64,000 bases of DNA from JAIROC01 sp031553535 (GTDB lineage: Bacteria > Bacteroidota > Bacteroidia > Bacteroidales > WCHB1-69). Made by a program: the position numbers and the translations under genes. Below, piece by piece: positions 27,335 to 37,038 of the stretch. Location of the stretch: NCBI GenBank assembly GCA_031553535.1, contig JAVBLM010000003.1, positions 1 to 64,000 on the forward strand. The letters are read 5' to 3'. The notes under the pieces were generated by a model that was given only the letters and a program-made list of their open reading frames with translations, was not told the DNA's origin and ran no database searches. How positions within the stretch are numbered: the first letter of the stretch is position 1; each line of letters opens with the position of its first letter.

Positions 27335-28267
27335 ATGGATAATTTTTCATATTCTGTTCCGGTATTATTTATCTTTTTCAATCGCAAAAAAGTCGCTTTG
27401 ACAGCCTTTGAGAAAATAAAAAAAGTAAAACCGCAAAAATTATATTTAGCTTCTGATGGTTATCGGGAAAATAGAACTAACGAAAACACGACCGTTGAGG
27501 ATATCCGAAATGCAATTTTGCAAACAATTGATTGGGACTGCGAAATTCACACTTTATTTCAAGACAAAAATTTAGGCTGCGGAAATGCTGTTTATACAGC
27601 AATTAACTGGCTTTTTGAAAATGAGGAACAAGGAATTGTAATAGAAGACGATTGTGTGGTACAGGATTCCTTTTTTCCGTTTATGGAGCAACTACTTGAC
27701 AAATATAAAAATGACGACAGAATCGGCATGATTGCAGGATATAATTGTTTAAATAAATTAGCAATTACCTATTCATATTGTTTTTCAATTTATAAGGCTT
27801 GTTGGGGCTGGGCAACATGGAAAAGAGCATGGGAAAATATGGATATGAACATGGAATGGAGAAAAACGAACTCTGCCAAATCGATATTAATGAATATGGG
27901 TTATCTCGCAAAAGATACACGATACTGGAAATATCATTTAAACGAAATTGACAAAAAACATGTAAGCGCTTGGGATTGGCAGTGGTATTTTACACTCGCT
28001 TCGCAAAATCAACTTTCTATTTTTCCCAAAGTAAGTTTGGTTTCCAATATTGGTTTTGGAAAAGAGGCAACACATACGACTGAAAAAATGAGTGAAAAAT
28101 ATTTAGCAAAAGACGAATTGATATTTCCTTTGATACATCCTAAATATATTTTACCTGATTATTCCTTTGATCAAGCGTTTAATAAAGAAAACAACAATTT
28201 TGTTTATACGCTTAAACGATATACACCTTATACTATAAAAACTCTTTTAAAAAAGATTCTTCGATAA
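27335..28267 (+). CDS. GT-A glycosyltransferase (HlpA-like)
   Basis: 310 aa. The N-terminus SVPVLFIFFNRKKVALTAFE and KPQKLYLASDGYRENRTNE is a nucleotide-binding strand/helix. GIVIEDDCVVQDSFFPFMEQ has the acidic DDC in place of the DxD metal site. FSIYKACWGWATWKRAWENM and KHVSAWDWQWYFTLASQ are conserved in a Bacteroidota group of sugar transferases sometimes called HlpA-like. The donor and acceptor sugars are unknown. The next glycosyltransferase starts one base after its stop, so the two genes are co-transcribed. Confidence 0.83.
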   Translation: MDNFSYSVPVLFIFFNRKKVALTAFEKIKKVKPQKLYLASDGYRENRTNENTTVEDIRNAILQTIDWDCEIHTLFQDKNLGCGNAVYTAINWLFENEEQGIVIEDDCVVQDSFFPFMEQLLDKYKNDDRIGMIAGYNCLNKLAITYSYCFSIYKACWGWATWKRAWENMDMNMEWRKTNSAKSILMNMGYLAKDTRYWKYHLNEIDKKHVSAWDWQWYFTLASQNQLSIFPKVSLVSNIGFGKEATHTTEKMSEKYLAKDELIFPLIHPKYILPDYSFDQAFNKENNNFVYTLKRYTPYTIKTLLKKILR

Positions 28268-28268
28268 A

Positions 28269-29039
28269 ATGAAAATCTCCCTCATCACCGTTTCTTTCAA
28301 CAGTTCCTCCTCCATCAAAGATACATTTGAATCTGTTCTTTCCCAAACATATTCAGATATTGAATACATTGTAGTTGACGGACAATCTACTGATAATACT
28401 ATCGATATTATTAAGGAATTCGAACCTAAATTCAATGGCCGTATGCGTTGGATAAGTGAACCTGACAACGGATTATACGATGCCATGAATAAAGGAATAA
28501 AAATGGCAACCGGAGATATTGTCGGAATTTTAAATTCAGATGATTTTTACACACATGAAAATGTAATATCGAATGTTATTTCTTGCTTTGAGGCAGAAAA
28601 TGTCCAAAGTGTTTATGCCAATTTATATTTTGTTGACTATAACAATACAAACAAAATCGTAAGGCGGTGGCAATCTTCTCCGTATAAAGAAGGCAGTTTT
28701 CGTAAAGGCTGGCATCCTCCTCATCCTACTTTCTTCGCAAAAAAAGAATGTTATGATAATTATGGTTTGTTTGATATAGAACTGCCGGTATCTGCTGATT
28801 TTGAATTAATGCTTCGATTTATCGAAAAAGAAAAAATTTCTACTTATTTTATGAACGATTTTATTATCGCCATGCGCCATGGCGGAGAAAGCACAGGTTC
28901 AATAAAAAAAATAATTGAAGGAAATAAAAATGTATTAAAGGCATTTAAGAAAAATAACATCCATGCTCCTTTTTATTATGTATTGCTTAGACTATTGCCC
29001 AAAGTAAAAAATAAATTTTGTCATATACTGAAAAAATAG
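28269..29039 (+). CDS. Family 2 glycosyltransferase
   Basis: 256 aa. It begins MKISLITVSFNSSSSIKDTF and has IEYIVVDGQSTDNTIDIIKE, SEPDNGLYDAMNKGIKMATG and the metal site GILNSDDFY (about residues 90-98), all standard for the WcaA-like GT2 family. A C-terminal HPPHPTFFAKKECYDNYG motif and RHGGESTGSIKK complete the group that adds single sugars to capsule repeat units. No membrane segment is predicted. It starts one base after the previous glycosyltransferase and ends 13 nt before the epimerase. The sugar added cannot be told. Confidence 0.92.
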   Translation: MKISLITVSFNSSSSIKDTFESVLSQTYSDIEYIVVDGQSTDNTIDIIKEFEPKFNGRMRWISEPDNGLYDAMNKGIKMATGDIVGILNSDDFYTHENVISNVISCFEAENVQSVYANLYFVDYNNTNKIVRRWQSSPYKEGSFRKGWHPPHPTFFAKKECYDNYGLFDIELPVSADFELMLRFIEKEKISTYFMNDFIIAMRHGGESTGSIKKIIEGNKNVLKAFKKNNIHAPFYYVLLRLLPKVKNKFCHILKK

Positions 29040-29052
29040 ATAAATAATATAA

Positions 29053-30042
29053 ATGAAGATAACAATTATAGGAGGTTCGGGATTTGTTGGAACGCGGTTA
29101 ATCGATGTTTTAAAACAGTCTAATTTTCAATTGCAAAACACAGATAAGAAGCAAAGCATATTCCATCCGGAAATAACGACAATTGCAAATATTTTGGAGA
29201 AAGATAAACTAACTTTGTTGTTACAGGGAACAGATATTGTTATTCTTTTAGCGGCAGAACATCGGGATGATGTTACCCCGATATCTTTATATTACGATGT
29301 GAATGTGAAGGGAATGAAAAACACATTAGAAGCAATGGAGGTTAATGGGATAAAACGAATTGTATTTACAAGCTCTGTCGCTGTATATGGGTTGAATAAA
29401 AAAAATCCCGATGAGAATTATGAAAAGACACCCTTTAATCATTATGGAAAGAGTAAATGGGAAGCAGAAAAATCATTACAGCAATGGTATAAAACACACT
29501 CTGATTGGAATATTAATATTCTTCGTCCAACTGTGATTTTTGGAGAACGAAACAGAGGCAATGTATTTAATCTGCTTAAACAAATATCTAGTGGTAATTT
29601 TTTGATGGTAGGTTCTGGGAAAAATATAAAATCAATGTCGTACGTTGGCAATATTGTAAATTTTATCAATTTCTTAATCAAAGAAAAAAAAGAAGGTTAT
29701 AATGTGTTTAATTATGCTGATAAGCCTGATTTTACAACAAATGATTTGGTGGTTCTTGTAGGAAAAGTATTGAATAAACATATTCCTGCAGTTCATATTC
29801 CCATGTGGATGGGAATGTTAGGCGGATATTGCTTTGACTTATTAGCCATTGTTACTCGTAAAAAATTATCTATCAGTTCTGTTCGAATTAAAAAGTTTTG
29901 TGCTACAACTCAATTCGATTCGACAAAAGCATTTAATTCAGGCTTTACTCCCAGATTCTCTTTAGCCGAAGGATTGGCAAAAACAATTGAATTTGAGTTT
30001 GTACATAAAAAATCAGATGATATAATTTTTGAGACAGAATGA
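29053..30042 (+). CDS. NAD-dependent epimerase/dehydratase
   Basis: 329 aa, extended short-chain dehydrogenase fold. It shows the Rossmann motif TIIGGSGFVGTRL (about residues 3-15), IVILLAAEHRD, the catalytic Ser region FTSSVAVYG and the YGKSKWEAE Tyr-x-x-x-Lys pair (about 134-142). RPTVIFGERNRGNVFNLLKQ follows, as in nucleotide-sugar epimerases. It probably makes or modifies a precursor sugar for the repeat unit, but which one is not clear. It is the last gene before a 473-bp gap that separates biosynthetic genes from the export pair. Confidence 0.87.
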   Translation: MKITIIGGSGFVGTRLIDVLKQSNFQLQNTDKKQSIFHPEITTIANILEKDKLTLLLQGTDIVILLAAEHRDDVTPISLYYDVNVKGMKNTLEAMEVNGIKRIVFTSSVAVYGLNKKNPDENYEKTPFNHYGKSKWEAEKSLQQWYKTHSDWNINILRPTVIFGERNRGNVFNLLKQISSGNFLMVGSGKNIKSMSYVGNIVNFINFLIKEKKEGYNVFNYADKPDFTTNDLVVLVGKVLNKHIPAVHIPMWMGMLGGYCFDLLAIVTRKKLSISSVRIKKFCATTQFDSTKAFNSGFTPRFSLAEGLAKTIEFEFVHKKSDDIIFETE

Positions 30043-30208
30043 TTTTTTTATTTACGGATAAGAAGATTATATTAAAGGCAGATGAATAATAGCTTAAATC
30101 CAGATGGATTATTGCTTTAGGAAGATATATTCGGAATAAAATAAATTTGATTTTATTATAGAATACGAAAACATAGAAGTAAAGAGATATATTTGTTTTT
30201 TTATAAAA

Positions 30209-30230
30209 GAACTTGTCAAAAGTTGATATA
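30209..30230 (+). repeat. 22-nt dispersed repeat, copy 1
   Basis: GAACTTGTCAAAAGTTGATA (30209-30228) plus TA is identical, in reverse complement, to 37065-37086 behind mutA. The 22-nt exact match in two gene-free gaps suggests a dispersed element. Confidence 0.6.
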
Positions 30231-30242
30231 AAAATCACTCTT

Positions 30243-30328
30243 CTGTCAGGAATTGCTTCATCGTTTCTCCTCGCAATGACAGTAATACGTTGGTTATAAG
30301 TGTCATTGCGAGTAACGAAGTAATTCAG
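30243..30328. repeat. MITE-like inverted repeat
   Basis: The left arm contains CTCGCAATGACA (30280-30291) and the right arm TGTCATTGCGAG (30301-30312); the match continues imperfectly outward (ATTGCTTCATCG against CGAAGTAAT). The total is about 86 bp. Palindromes with the core TGTCATTGCGAG are scattered in many bacterial genomes. No coding capacity. It lies between the biosynthetic and export parts of the polysaccharide locus; the rest of 30043-30438 shows no gene. Confidence 0.65.
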
Positions 30329-30438
30329 TTCTTTTTTGTTTTCTTTTTATGATAAAAATGTATTCGCGTAGTTATTATGCATTTATATTTTCATTGTTGT
30401 TTTAATGCATTTGTCCTGATGAGATTAATATTTTTGAT

Positions 30439-30446
30439 TATCTTTG
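30439..30446 (+). promoter_or_regulatory. -7 promoter element for the export pair
   Basis: TATCTTTG stands 69 nt before the ATG at 30516 and matches TAnnTTTG. It could give the Wza/Wzc genes a transcription start independent of upxY. Confidence 0.5.
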
Positions 30447-30515
30447 TAAAAAAAGAATACTCATTCATCCACAGAAGAATCAAGAGAATTTGATAAAAAT
30501 AAATATCAAAAAACA

Positions 30516-31235
30516 ATGTCAGTAAAAATAAACAACTCATTAAAATATCTATTGCTTAGTCCTGTCTTATTGCTTTCCTGCATTTCACAAAAAGAGATAG
30601 TGTATTTACAAGATGCAACTGTAAATGAGTTAACAAAAATTCAAAATTATCAGGAAATAACTATTCAACCCCAAGACATACTCTCTATCATAGTTTCAAG
30701 TAGAACCCCGGAATTAACCTTCCCTTTTAATTTATCTACAGCTTCCTATCAAGTAGGAGGGGAAATTCCTCCTTCCATGGGGCAACAGAGGCTCCTGGGT
30801 TATTCAGTAAATAAGGATGGAAATATTGACTTCCCTACATTTGGAAAAATTCATGTAGAAGGGCTTACAAAAGAAGAACTTTCCAGGTTAATAAAAAATC
30901 GACTTATGGAGGAAGATTACATAAACGATCCAATTGTAACAGTACAGTTCATAAATTTTAATATATATATAGTCGGAGAAGTTAACAAACCTGGTATCTA
31001 CGAAATAAACAAAAGCCATATAACGCTTCTTGAAGCGTTGGCCATGGCAGGTGACCTTACTATTTACGGAAAAAGAAATAATGTTAAGGTAATTCGAGAA
31101 AAAAACGGAGAACGTATAATTTACAACCTTGATTTAAGAACAAAAGAATTATTTAATTCCCCGGCTTATTATCTACAACAAAATGATTACATTTACGTGG
31201 AGCCCAGTAAATACAAAGCAAGAAGGCCGAATTAA
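30516..31235 (+). CDS. Wza-like polysaccharide export lipoprotein
   Basis: 239 aa. A lipoprotein signal ends at LLLSPVLLLSCISQKE (lipobox LLSC, Cys about residue 22). The Poly_export domain follows: YQEITIQPQDILSIIVSSRT (about 44-63) and YSVNKDGNIDFPTFGKIHVE, then a SLBB domain with IVGEVNKPGIYEINKSHITL and the closing DYIYVEPS. This is the compact outer-membrane polysaccharide export (OPX) form typical of Bacteroidota, without the C-terminal amphipathic helix of E. coli Wza. It should work with the Wzc-like protein encoded 59 nt downstream to export the polymer. Confidence 0.92.
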   Translation: MSVKINNSLKYLLLSPVLLLSCISQKEIVYLQDATVNELTKIQNYQEITIQPQDILSIIVSSRTPELTFPFNLSTASYQVGGEIPPSMGQQRLLGYSVNKDGNIDFPTFGKIHVEGLTKEELSRLIKNRLMEEDYINDPIVTVQFINFNIYIVGEVNKPGIYEINKSHITLLEALAMAGDLTIYGKRNNVKVIREKNGERIIYNLDLRTKELFNSPAYYLQQNDYIYVEPSKYKARRPN

Positions 31236-31294
31236 AAATAAATGATAAAGTTCTTTTTAAAACTATTTTTATTCTCTATTTTAATACATATATA

Positions 31295-33610
31295 ATGTCC
31301 AACACAAACAATGAAAAAATAGAAAACAATGAGATAATTATTACTGATTATTTGAAACTTATTATTAAAAATTGGTATTGGATTATTTTGTCTACAATTG
31401 TATGTTGTACTGTTGCAGGTGTATATATTATAATAACATCAAAAACATATGAACGTACTGCTCAAATAATGATTAAAGAAGATTCGAAACAAGGTATTAG
31501 TGAGTTAGATGAAATGTCTATTTTGAAAGAAATTAACTTTTTTTCTTCCAAAACGAATATCAACAATGAAGTAGAAATTCTTCGGTCAAACAAAATAATG
31601 AAAGAAGTTATTGAAAGACTTCATCTGGAAAAAAGCTATAAAATACGGTCAGGTTTGAAATATAAGGAATTATATAGCAAATCACCAATAGAAGTAACGT
31701 TTCTTGATGCGGAAGAAGGAGAAACATTTTCATTGATTGTAACACCCTTATCTGAAAAGGAGATAGAACTTACTTCTTTTAAAGTGGAATTTGCCAGATC
31801 GTTTGATAAATCAATCAAAGCAAATATTCTCGATACTATTACTACTCCACTCGGAAGATTAATTGTATCTCCAACCCTATACTACAATAATGACTTTAAA
31901 GAAAAGCCAATCCATGTTTCCAAATTAAATGCTAAAGATATTACAGAATACTTATGCAAAAACCTTAAGGTCACTAAAAGTAAAGAAAATACAGTTATTA
32001 AACTCTCCTTATATGATAATTCTATTCAAAGAGCGGATGATATATTAAACACTTTAATTTCTGTATATAATGAAGATAATATTACCTATAAAAATCAGGT
32101 AGTTACAAGTACTTCAAATTTCATAAATGAGCGTATAGGAATTATAGAAGAAGAATTAGGTTTGGTAGATAAAGATATCTCACAATATAAGAGTAGTAAT
32201 ATGGTTGCTGATATTAAAGCATCTACTAATCTTTTTATAACGGAATCTTCTGTTTATAATAAACAGGTATTTGAACTACAAAATCAATTATCAATATCAA
32301 AATTTATAAAAGAATATCTTACTAACCCTGCAAATAATAATAATTTAATCCCTTCCAATTCGGGAGTTAACGATATTGCTTTAGAAAAGCAAATAAGCGA
32401 ATATAACTCGTATATGCTCAAAAGAGCTCGTTTAATCGAAAATGGATCTGAAAAATCGCCTGCGGTCATTGAACTGACCAATGCTCTTATTGCCATGAAA
32501 CAATCAATAATACGATCTGTCGATAATCTTATTGTTCTCTTTGAATTACAAATTGCCGGAATAAAAAACAGAGAAATTCAAACGAATCAAAAAATTGCCG
32601 GTGTACCGGAAAAAGAAATGGACATTATTTCGATAGAACGCCGATTAAAGATACAGGAAAATTTATACCTTTATTTACTTCAAAAACGGGAAGAAAACGA
32701 GCTTGCCGGGGCAATAACAACCAGTAACTTTAGAATAGTTAATGTTGCCGGAGGCGACTCAACACCTGTAGAACCTAAAGCATCACTAATTATGTTGTTT
32801 GCTTTTCTTATTGGGTTTTTCGCTCCTTGTACTTTCTTTTTCTTCAAAAGGTCATTTGAAACTACAATAAAGGATTCAAAAGATATAACTAATAATTTGA
32901 CAATCCCTTTCATTGGATCGATTCCACAAGTAAATCAGAAAACAAACATTCAAAATGAAACGAAGAAAATCAACAACTATATTATAATTGGAGAGAACAA
33001 ACAGGATGCTGTTAGTGAAGCCCTTCGAATTGCCCGTACCAATATAAGCTTTATGACAACAAAAGAAGATGCGGCAAAAACAATAATGTTAACTTCTTTC
33101 AATGAAAATGCCGGTAAAAGCTTTGTTGCTCTAAATCTTGCAATAAGTTTTGCATTAACGAAAAAAAGAACAATTCTTATTGATTTAGATCTACGAAAAG
33201 CAACCTTAAGTTCTTTAGTTAATTCTTCCAAAGCAGGATTATCCAATTATCTTGATAATAAAATATCTTCATTGGAAGAAATAATCATAAAAGAACCGTT
33301 TCAACAAACTAATCTGGATTTTATCCCTGTAGGAAAAATACCTTCCAATCCTGTTGAATTATTATTAAATGATGAATTCAAAAAACTTATCAGTGAACTT
33401 TGTAAAATATATGACCATATAATATTAGACACTACAGCTTTTGACGTAGTTGCCGATGCATCTATTATAGACAAAGTATCGGATATGACTATATTTGTTC
33501 TTAGAGAAGATTTATCTGACCGCCGAAAACTTCCTGAATTAGAGAACGTTTATAAAAACGATAAACTAAACAATATGACTATTTTGCTTAATGGTTCCCA
33601 TTCTGGTTGA
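31295..33610 (+). CDS. Wzc-like polysaccharide copolymerase / BY-kinase without tyrosine tail
   Basis: 771 aa. A Wzz domain with a first membrane helix at about 27-48, a long periplasmic coiled part, a GNVR-like region (GVPEKEMDIISIERRLKIQE) and a second helix at about 498-517 are followed by a cytoplasmic BY-kinase domain. Its motifs are a Walker A-like TSFNENAGKSFVALNLA (about 600-616), Walker A' ILIDLDLRKA (about 628) and Walker B HIILDTTAFD (about 708). The protein stops at NNMTILLNGSHSG, just where related kinases carry a C-terminal tyrosine cluster; no Tyr-rich frame follows. The P-loop NENAGKS also departs from the usual PGEGKS. It probably controls polymer length and export; autophosphorylation may be altered. 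Confidence 0.9.
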   Translation: MSNTNNEKIENNEIIITDYLKLIIKNWYWIILSTIVCCTVAGVYIIITSKTYERTAQIMIKEDSKQGISELDEMSILKEINFFSSKTNINNEVEILRSNKIMKEVIERLHLEKSYKIRSGLKYKELYSKSPIEVTFLDAEEGETFSLIVTPLSEKEIELTSFKVEFARSFDKSIKANILDTITTPLGRLIVSPTLYYNNDFKEKPIHVSKLNAKDITEYLCKNLKVTKSKENTVIKLSLYDNSIQRADDILNTLISVYNEDNITYKNQVVTSTSNFINERIGIIEEELGLVDKDISQYKSSNMVADIKASTNLFITESSVYNKQVFELQNQLSISKFIKEYLTNPANNNNLIPSNSGVNDIALEKQISEYNSYMLKRARLIENGSEKSPAVIELTNALIAMKQSIIRSVDNLIVLFELQIAGIKNREIQTNQKIAGVPEKEMDIISIERRLKIQENLYLYLLQKREENELAGAITTSNFRIVNVAGGDSTPVEPKASLIMLFAFLIGFFAPCTFFFFKRSFETTIKDSKDITNNLTIPFIGSIPQVNQKTNIQNETKKINNYIIIGENKQDAVSEALRIARTNISFMTTKEDAAKTIMLTSFNENAGKSFVALNLAISFALTKKRTILIDLDLRKATLSSLVNSSKAGLSNYLDNKISSLEEIIIKEPFQQTNLDFIPVGKIPSNPVELLLNDEFKKLISELCKIYDHIILDTTAFDVVADASIIDKVSDMTIFVLREDLSDRRKLPELENVYKNDKLNNMTILLNGSHSG

Positions 33611-33657
33611 TCATTAAGTATTGTAGCAGATAATAATCCTTCTTTTTAAATTTGTTG

Positions 33658-34017
33658 TTATTTCTTGCTTTTATAAGACAAGATATGTATTGTTACACCA
33701 ACAGCAATCAAAAACAATAAAATGGAAACCAATAACTTGGACATAAAAAATGCGGATACACTTATTGATAGCCATAATAAAATAAGCGTAAATATCTTCG
33801 CTCTTAATGGAATTACCTTGTTTTCTCTATAGTCAATTATAATTCTTCCAAAGTACGGATGTGCAAGAAGCCATGCATACAACCGCGGGGAACCTTTGAA
33901 AAAACAAGAAGCGGCCAAAAGCAGAAAAGGAACCGTGGGCAAGAGAGGAAGAAAGGCCCCCAATGTTCCCAATCCAAGTGCAATACTTCCCAAAATAATC
34001 CAAATAGTATTTTTCAT
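33658..34017 (-). CDS. DUF454 (YbaN-like) inner membrane protein
   Basis: 119 aa with three to four membrane helices. The N-terminus MKNTIWIILGSIALGLGTLG followed by FLPLLPTVPFLLLAASCFFK and LYAWLLAHPYFGRIIIDYRE is the YbaN/DUF454 pattern: a glycine-rich first helix, the LPTVPFLLLA motif, then the HPYFG block. Function unknown. It reads leftward and is convergent with the end of the polysaccharide locus. It is separated from ppdK by a hairpin that probably ends ppdK transcription. Confidence 0.9.
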   Translation of the reverse strand: MKNTIWIILGSIALGLGTLGAFLPLLPTVPFLLLAASCFFKGSPRLYAWLLAHPYFGRIIIDYRENKVIPLRAKIFTLILLWLSISVSAFFMSKLLVSILLFLIAVGVTIHILSYKSKK

Positions 34018-34043
34018 ACAAATTATCTGCTCTCAAAAATAAC

Positions 34044-34081
34044 AAGAAGCTGTCTAAAAGATATTTTTTAGACAGCTTCTT
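34044..34081 (-). terminator. Probable terminator of ppdK
   Basis: AAGAAGCTGTCTAAAA (34044-34059) and TTTTAGACAGCTTCTT (34066-34081) form a perfect 16-bp stem around a short loop, about 58 nt after the ppdK stop on the minus strand. The A/T content of the arms may supply U-runs in either direction. Confidence 0.7.
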
Positions 34082-34138
34082 CTACTAGTATTTATTTTGT
34101 GTCAATAATTAATGGCACTTATCTAGTTATACATAAAA

Positions 34139-36859
34139 TTATTTCTTACCCTCTTTGATAGCTGCCTGTGCTGCTGCCAAACGAGCAACCGGTACCCGGA
34201 AAGGAGAACAAGAGACATAATTAAATCCGGTTCTATAGAAAAATTCTACAGAAGAAGGATCTCCTCCATGTTCACCACAAACTCCCACTTTCAATTTAGG
34301 ATTTGTTTTACGCCCACGTTCCGTACCAATTTTAACAAGTTGTCCAACACCTTCTTGATCCAAGGTATTAAACGGATCACTTGGAATAATCTTTTCTTCT
34401 ATATACGTATTTACAATAGCATTCACATCATCCCGTGAAAATCCGAAAGTCATCTGTGTTAAGTCATTTGTTCCAAATGAGAAAAATTGAGCAACCTCCG
34501 CAATTTGATCTGCAATTAAAGTAGCGCGTGGGATTTCAATCATCGTACCGTATAGGTAATTTATCTTAACCCCAAATTTAGCTTCAACTTCTTTCTGTAC
34601 TTTATCCGCAATTGCTTTCTGATGTTTTAATTCAGTTACAGCAATTGTTAATGGAACCATAATTTCCAAAATAGGGTTCTTACCCTTCTTCATTAATTCT
34701 GCAGTAGCCTCAAACAATGCACGGAATTGCATTTCTGTAATTTCAGGGTTTACAATACCTAACCGAACTCCACGAAGTCCCATCATCGGATTTACTTCAT
34801 GAAGAGCGTCTATGCGTCTTTTTATCTCTTCATAAGACATTCCTTTTTCTTTTGCCAATTCACGTTGTTTCTCTTCAGTCTGGGGAACGAACTCATGTAA
34901 AGGAGGATCCATTAAGCGGAAAGTAAGCGGTTTCCCATCCATTACATCCAATGTCCCCTTGGCAACTTCACGAACAAATGGTTCCAGTTCATTCAATGCT
35001 ACAACCCTTTCTTTCGTAGAATCCGCCAGAATCATATTACGTAATTTCGCTAAAGGTTCTTCACTGTTCTTACCATAAAACATATGTTCGATACGGAACA
35101 GTCCGATTCCTTCTGCTCCGAAATTGATCGCATTTTGTGCATCCTCGGGAGTATCGGCATTGGTACGTACGCCCATAGTCCGGTATTTATCTACAATATT
35201 CATGAACTCTTGGAAACGGGGATTTTCGGTAGCATCAACCATTTTAATTGCTTTATCATACACCCAACCTTTTGTCCCGTTCAAACTTAAAGTATCTCCT
35301 TCTTTATATATTTTACCGTCAATTTTAATTTCATTGGCAGCAAGATTAATATGAATTGCTTCACACCCTACAATACAACATTTTCCCCATCCACGAGCTA
35401 CCAAAGCGGCATGGGATGTCATACCTCCACGAGCAGTTAAAATACCATCTGCTGCACGCATTCCTTCAACATCTTCCGGATTAGTTTCTTCACGAACCAA
35501 AATATTAGCAATATGGTCTTTCCTATATTCCATTGCTTTTTCACTTGTCAAAGCAATTCTTCCCACAGCACCGCCAGGCCCTGCCGGTAAACCTTTTGCT
35601 ATTACTGTTTGTTTCTTTTCATCCACTGAATCTAAAATCGGATGTAAAAGTTCATCCAATTGATCGGGAGAAAGCCTCATAACAGCTTCTTTATCGGTAA
35701 TCAATTTTTCATGCATCATATCCAGCGCCATCGTCAAAGCAGCAACGCCAGTGCGCTTTCCTACACGACATTGTAACATATAAAGTTTTCCTTCTTGAAT
35801 AGTAAACTCTATATCAAGCATATCACGATAGTTCTTTTCCAAGATCAAACGGATATCATCCAATTCCTTATATGTTGTTGACATCAATTCCTGCATGGAA
35901 GGCAAATGTTTATTCTGCTCATTTTTGGTTGCATCGTTTAATGGACTCGGTGTACGAATACCTGCTACAACATCTTCTCCCTGGGCATTGATCAGCCATT
36001 CTCCATAGAATTGATTTTCACCTGTTGCCGGATTACGGGTAAAGGCCACTCCTGTTGCAGAGCTATCTCCCATATTTCCAAAAACCATTGCCTGAACATT
36101 CACTGCCGTTCCCCACTCATCAGGAATACCTTCTATACGACGATATGCGATTGCCTTTTTACCATTCCAGCTTTTAAACACTGCTTTTATTCCACCTTCC
36201 AGCTGCGCCCTGGCATCATCCGGAAATTCAGTTCCAAGGGCTTCCTTTACTTTCGCCTTAAAAACATTGGCTAACCCTAATAATTCATCAGCTGTAATAT
36301 CCGTATCGGATTTATATCCTTTCGAATGTTTAAATTCGTCCAACATTTCATCCAATAGTTTACGAATTCCTTTTCCTTGTGCAGGTTCCAATCCTTCTGC
36401 TTTTTCCATTACCACGTCTGCATACATCATGATCAAACGACGATATGAATCATATACAAAACGGGGATTGTTTGTTTTTTTAATCAACCCCGGAATGGTT
36501 TTAGAACTCAAACCAATATTTAACACCGTATCCATCATACCCGGCATGGAACTACGTGCTCCGGAACGACAAGAAAGCAATAAAGGATTCTCAGCATCAT
36601 CGTATTTAAGACCCATTACACTTTCAACTTTTTTCATCGCTTCCCACACTTCAGGCATCAATGAAGAAGGTAGTTGACAGTTATTATCATAATAAGCCGT
36701 ACAACACTCGGTAGTGATAGTCAGACCGGCAGGAACAGGTAATCCTAAAAGACACATTTCTGCAAGATTCGCACCTTTTCCTCCCAATAAATTCTTCATG
36801 TCAGCTTTACCTTCAGCCGTTTTTCCTCCAAAGGTATAAACATACTTTACGTTACTCAT
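34139..36859 (-). CDS. ppdK: Pyruvate, phosphate dikinase
   Basis: 906 aa, full family length. The nucleotide-binding N-terminal domain has LGGKGANLAEMCLLGLPVPA (about residues 26-45), the phosphohistidine domain has GGMTSHAALVARGWGKCC with catalytic His about 483, and the C-terminal PEP/pyruvate barrel ends with VGVCGEHGGDPSSVEFFY, whose Cys-Gly-Glu-His is the acid-base site. The enzyme interconverts pyruvate + ATP + phosphate and PEP + AMP + PPi, serving glycolysis or gluconeogenesis in anaerobes. It reads leftward with a -7 element at 36902-36909 and a terminator-like hairpin after the stop. No regulatory protein gene is adjacent. Confidence 0.98.
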   Translation of the reverse strand: MSNVKYVYTFGGKTAEGKADMKNLLGGKGANLAEMCLLGLPVPAGLTITTECCTAYYDNNCQLPSSLMPEVWEAMKKVESVMGLKYDDAENPLLLSCRSGARSSMPGMMDTVLNIGLSSKTIPGLIKKTNNPRFVYDSYRRLIMMYADVVMEKAEGLEPAQGKGIRKLLDEMLDEFKHSKGYKSDTDITADELLGLANVFKAKVKEALGTEFPDDARAQLEGGIKAVFKSWNGKKAIAYRRIEGIPDEWGTAVNVQAMVFGNMGDSSATGVAFTRNPATGENQFYGEWLINAQGEDVVAGIRTPSPLNDATKNEQNKHLPSMQELMSTTYKELDDIRLILEKNYRDMLDIEFTIQEGKLYMLQCRVGKRTGVAALTMALDMMHEKLITDKEAVMRLSPDQLDELLHPILDSVDEKKQTVIAKGLPAGPGGAVGRIALTSEKAMEYRKDHIANILVREETNPEDVEGMRAADGILTARGGMTSHAALVARGWGKCCIVGCEAIHINLAANEIKIDGKIYKEGDTLSLNGTKGWVYDKAIKMVDATENPRFQEFMNIVDKYRTMGVRTNADTPEDAQNAINFGAEGIGLFRIEHMFYGKNSEEPLAKLRNMILADSTKERVVALNELEPFVREVAKGTLDVMDGKPLTFRLMDPPLHEFVPQTEEKQRELAKEKGMSYEEIKRRIDALHEVNPMMGLRGVRLGIVNPEITEMQFRALFEATAELMKKGKNPILEIMVPLTIAVTELKHQKAIADKVQKEVEAKFGVKINYLYGTMIEIPRATLIADQIAEVAQFFSFGTNDLTQMTFGFSRDDVNAIVNTYIEEKIIPSDPFNTLDQEGVGQLVKIGTERGRKTNPKLKVGVCGEHGGDPSSVEFFYRTGFNYVSCSPFRVPVARLAAAQAAIKEGKK

Positions 36860-36901
36860 TTCTTAAAATTATTTTGGTTTTTACTTCTAAAATCAAGGTT
36901 A

Positions 36902-36909
36902 CAAAGTTA
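36902..36909 (-). promoter_or_regulatory. -7 promoter element for ppdK
   Basis: On the minus strand this reads TAACTTTG, a TAnnTTTG match ending 42 nt before the ATG at 36859. Confidence 0.55.
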
Positions 36910-37038
36910 CAAAAAAATAGATAGTAAATAAGTAGTTCTCAAAAGAAAGAATGCAACAAGAAGAAAAAGTAATAATTAACAGTTAATAATTAATCTGCGA
37001 AGTTCTGCAACGCCAGCGGGAACTGTAATTGTTTTTAC

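Noticed and set aside
36267..36677. 136-aa frame antisense to ppdK
   Set aside because: It is the shadow of a well-supported gene on the other strand, with no independent signals.
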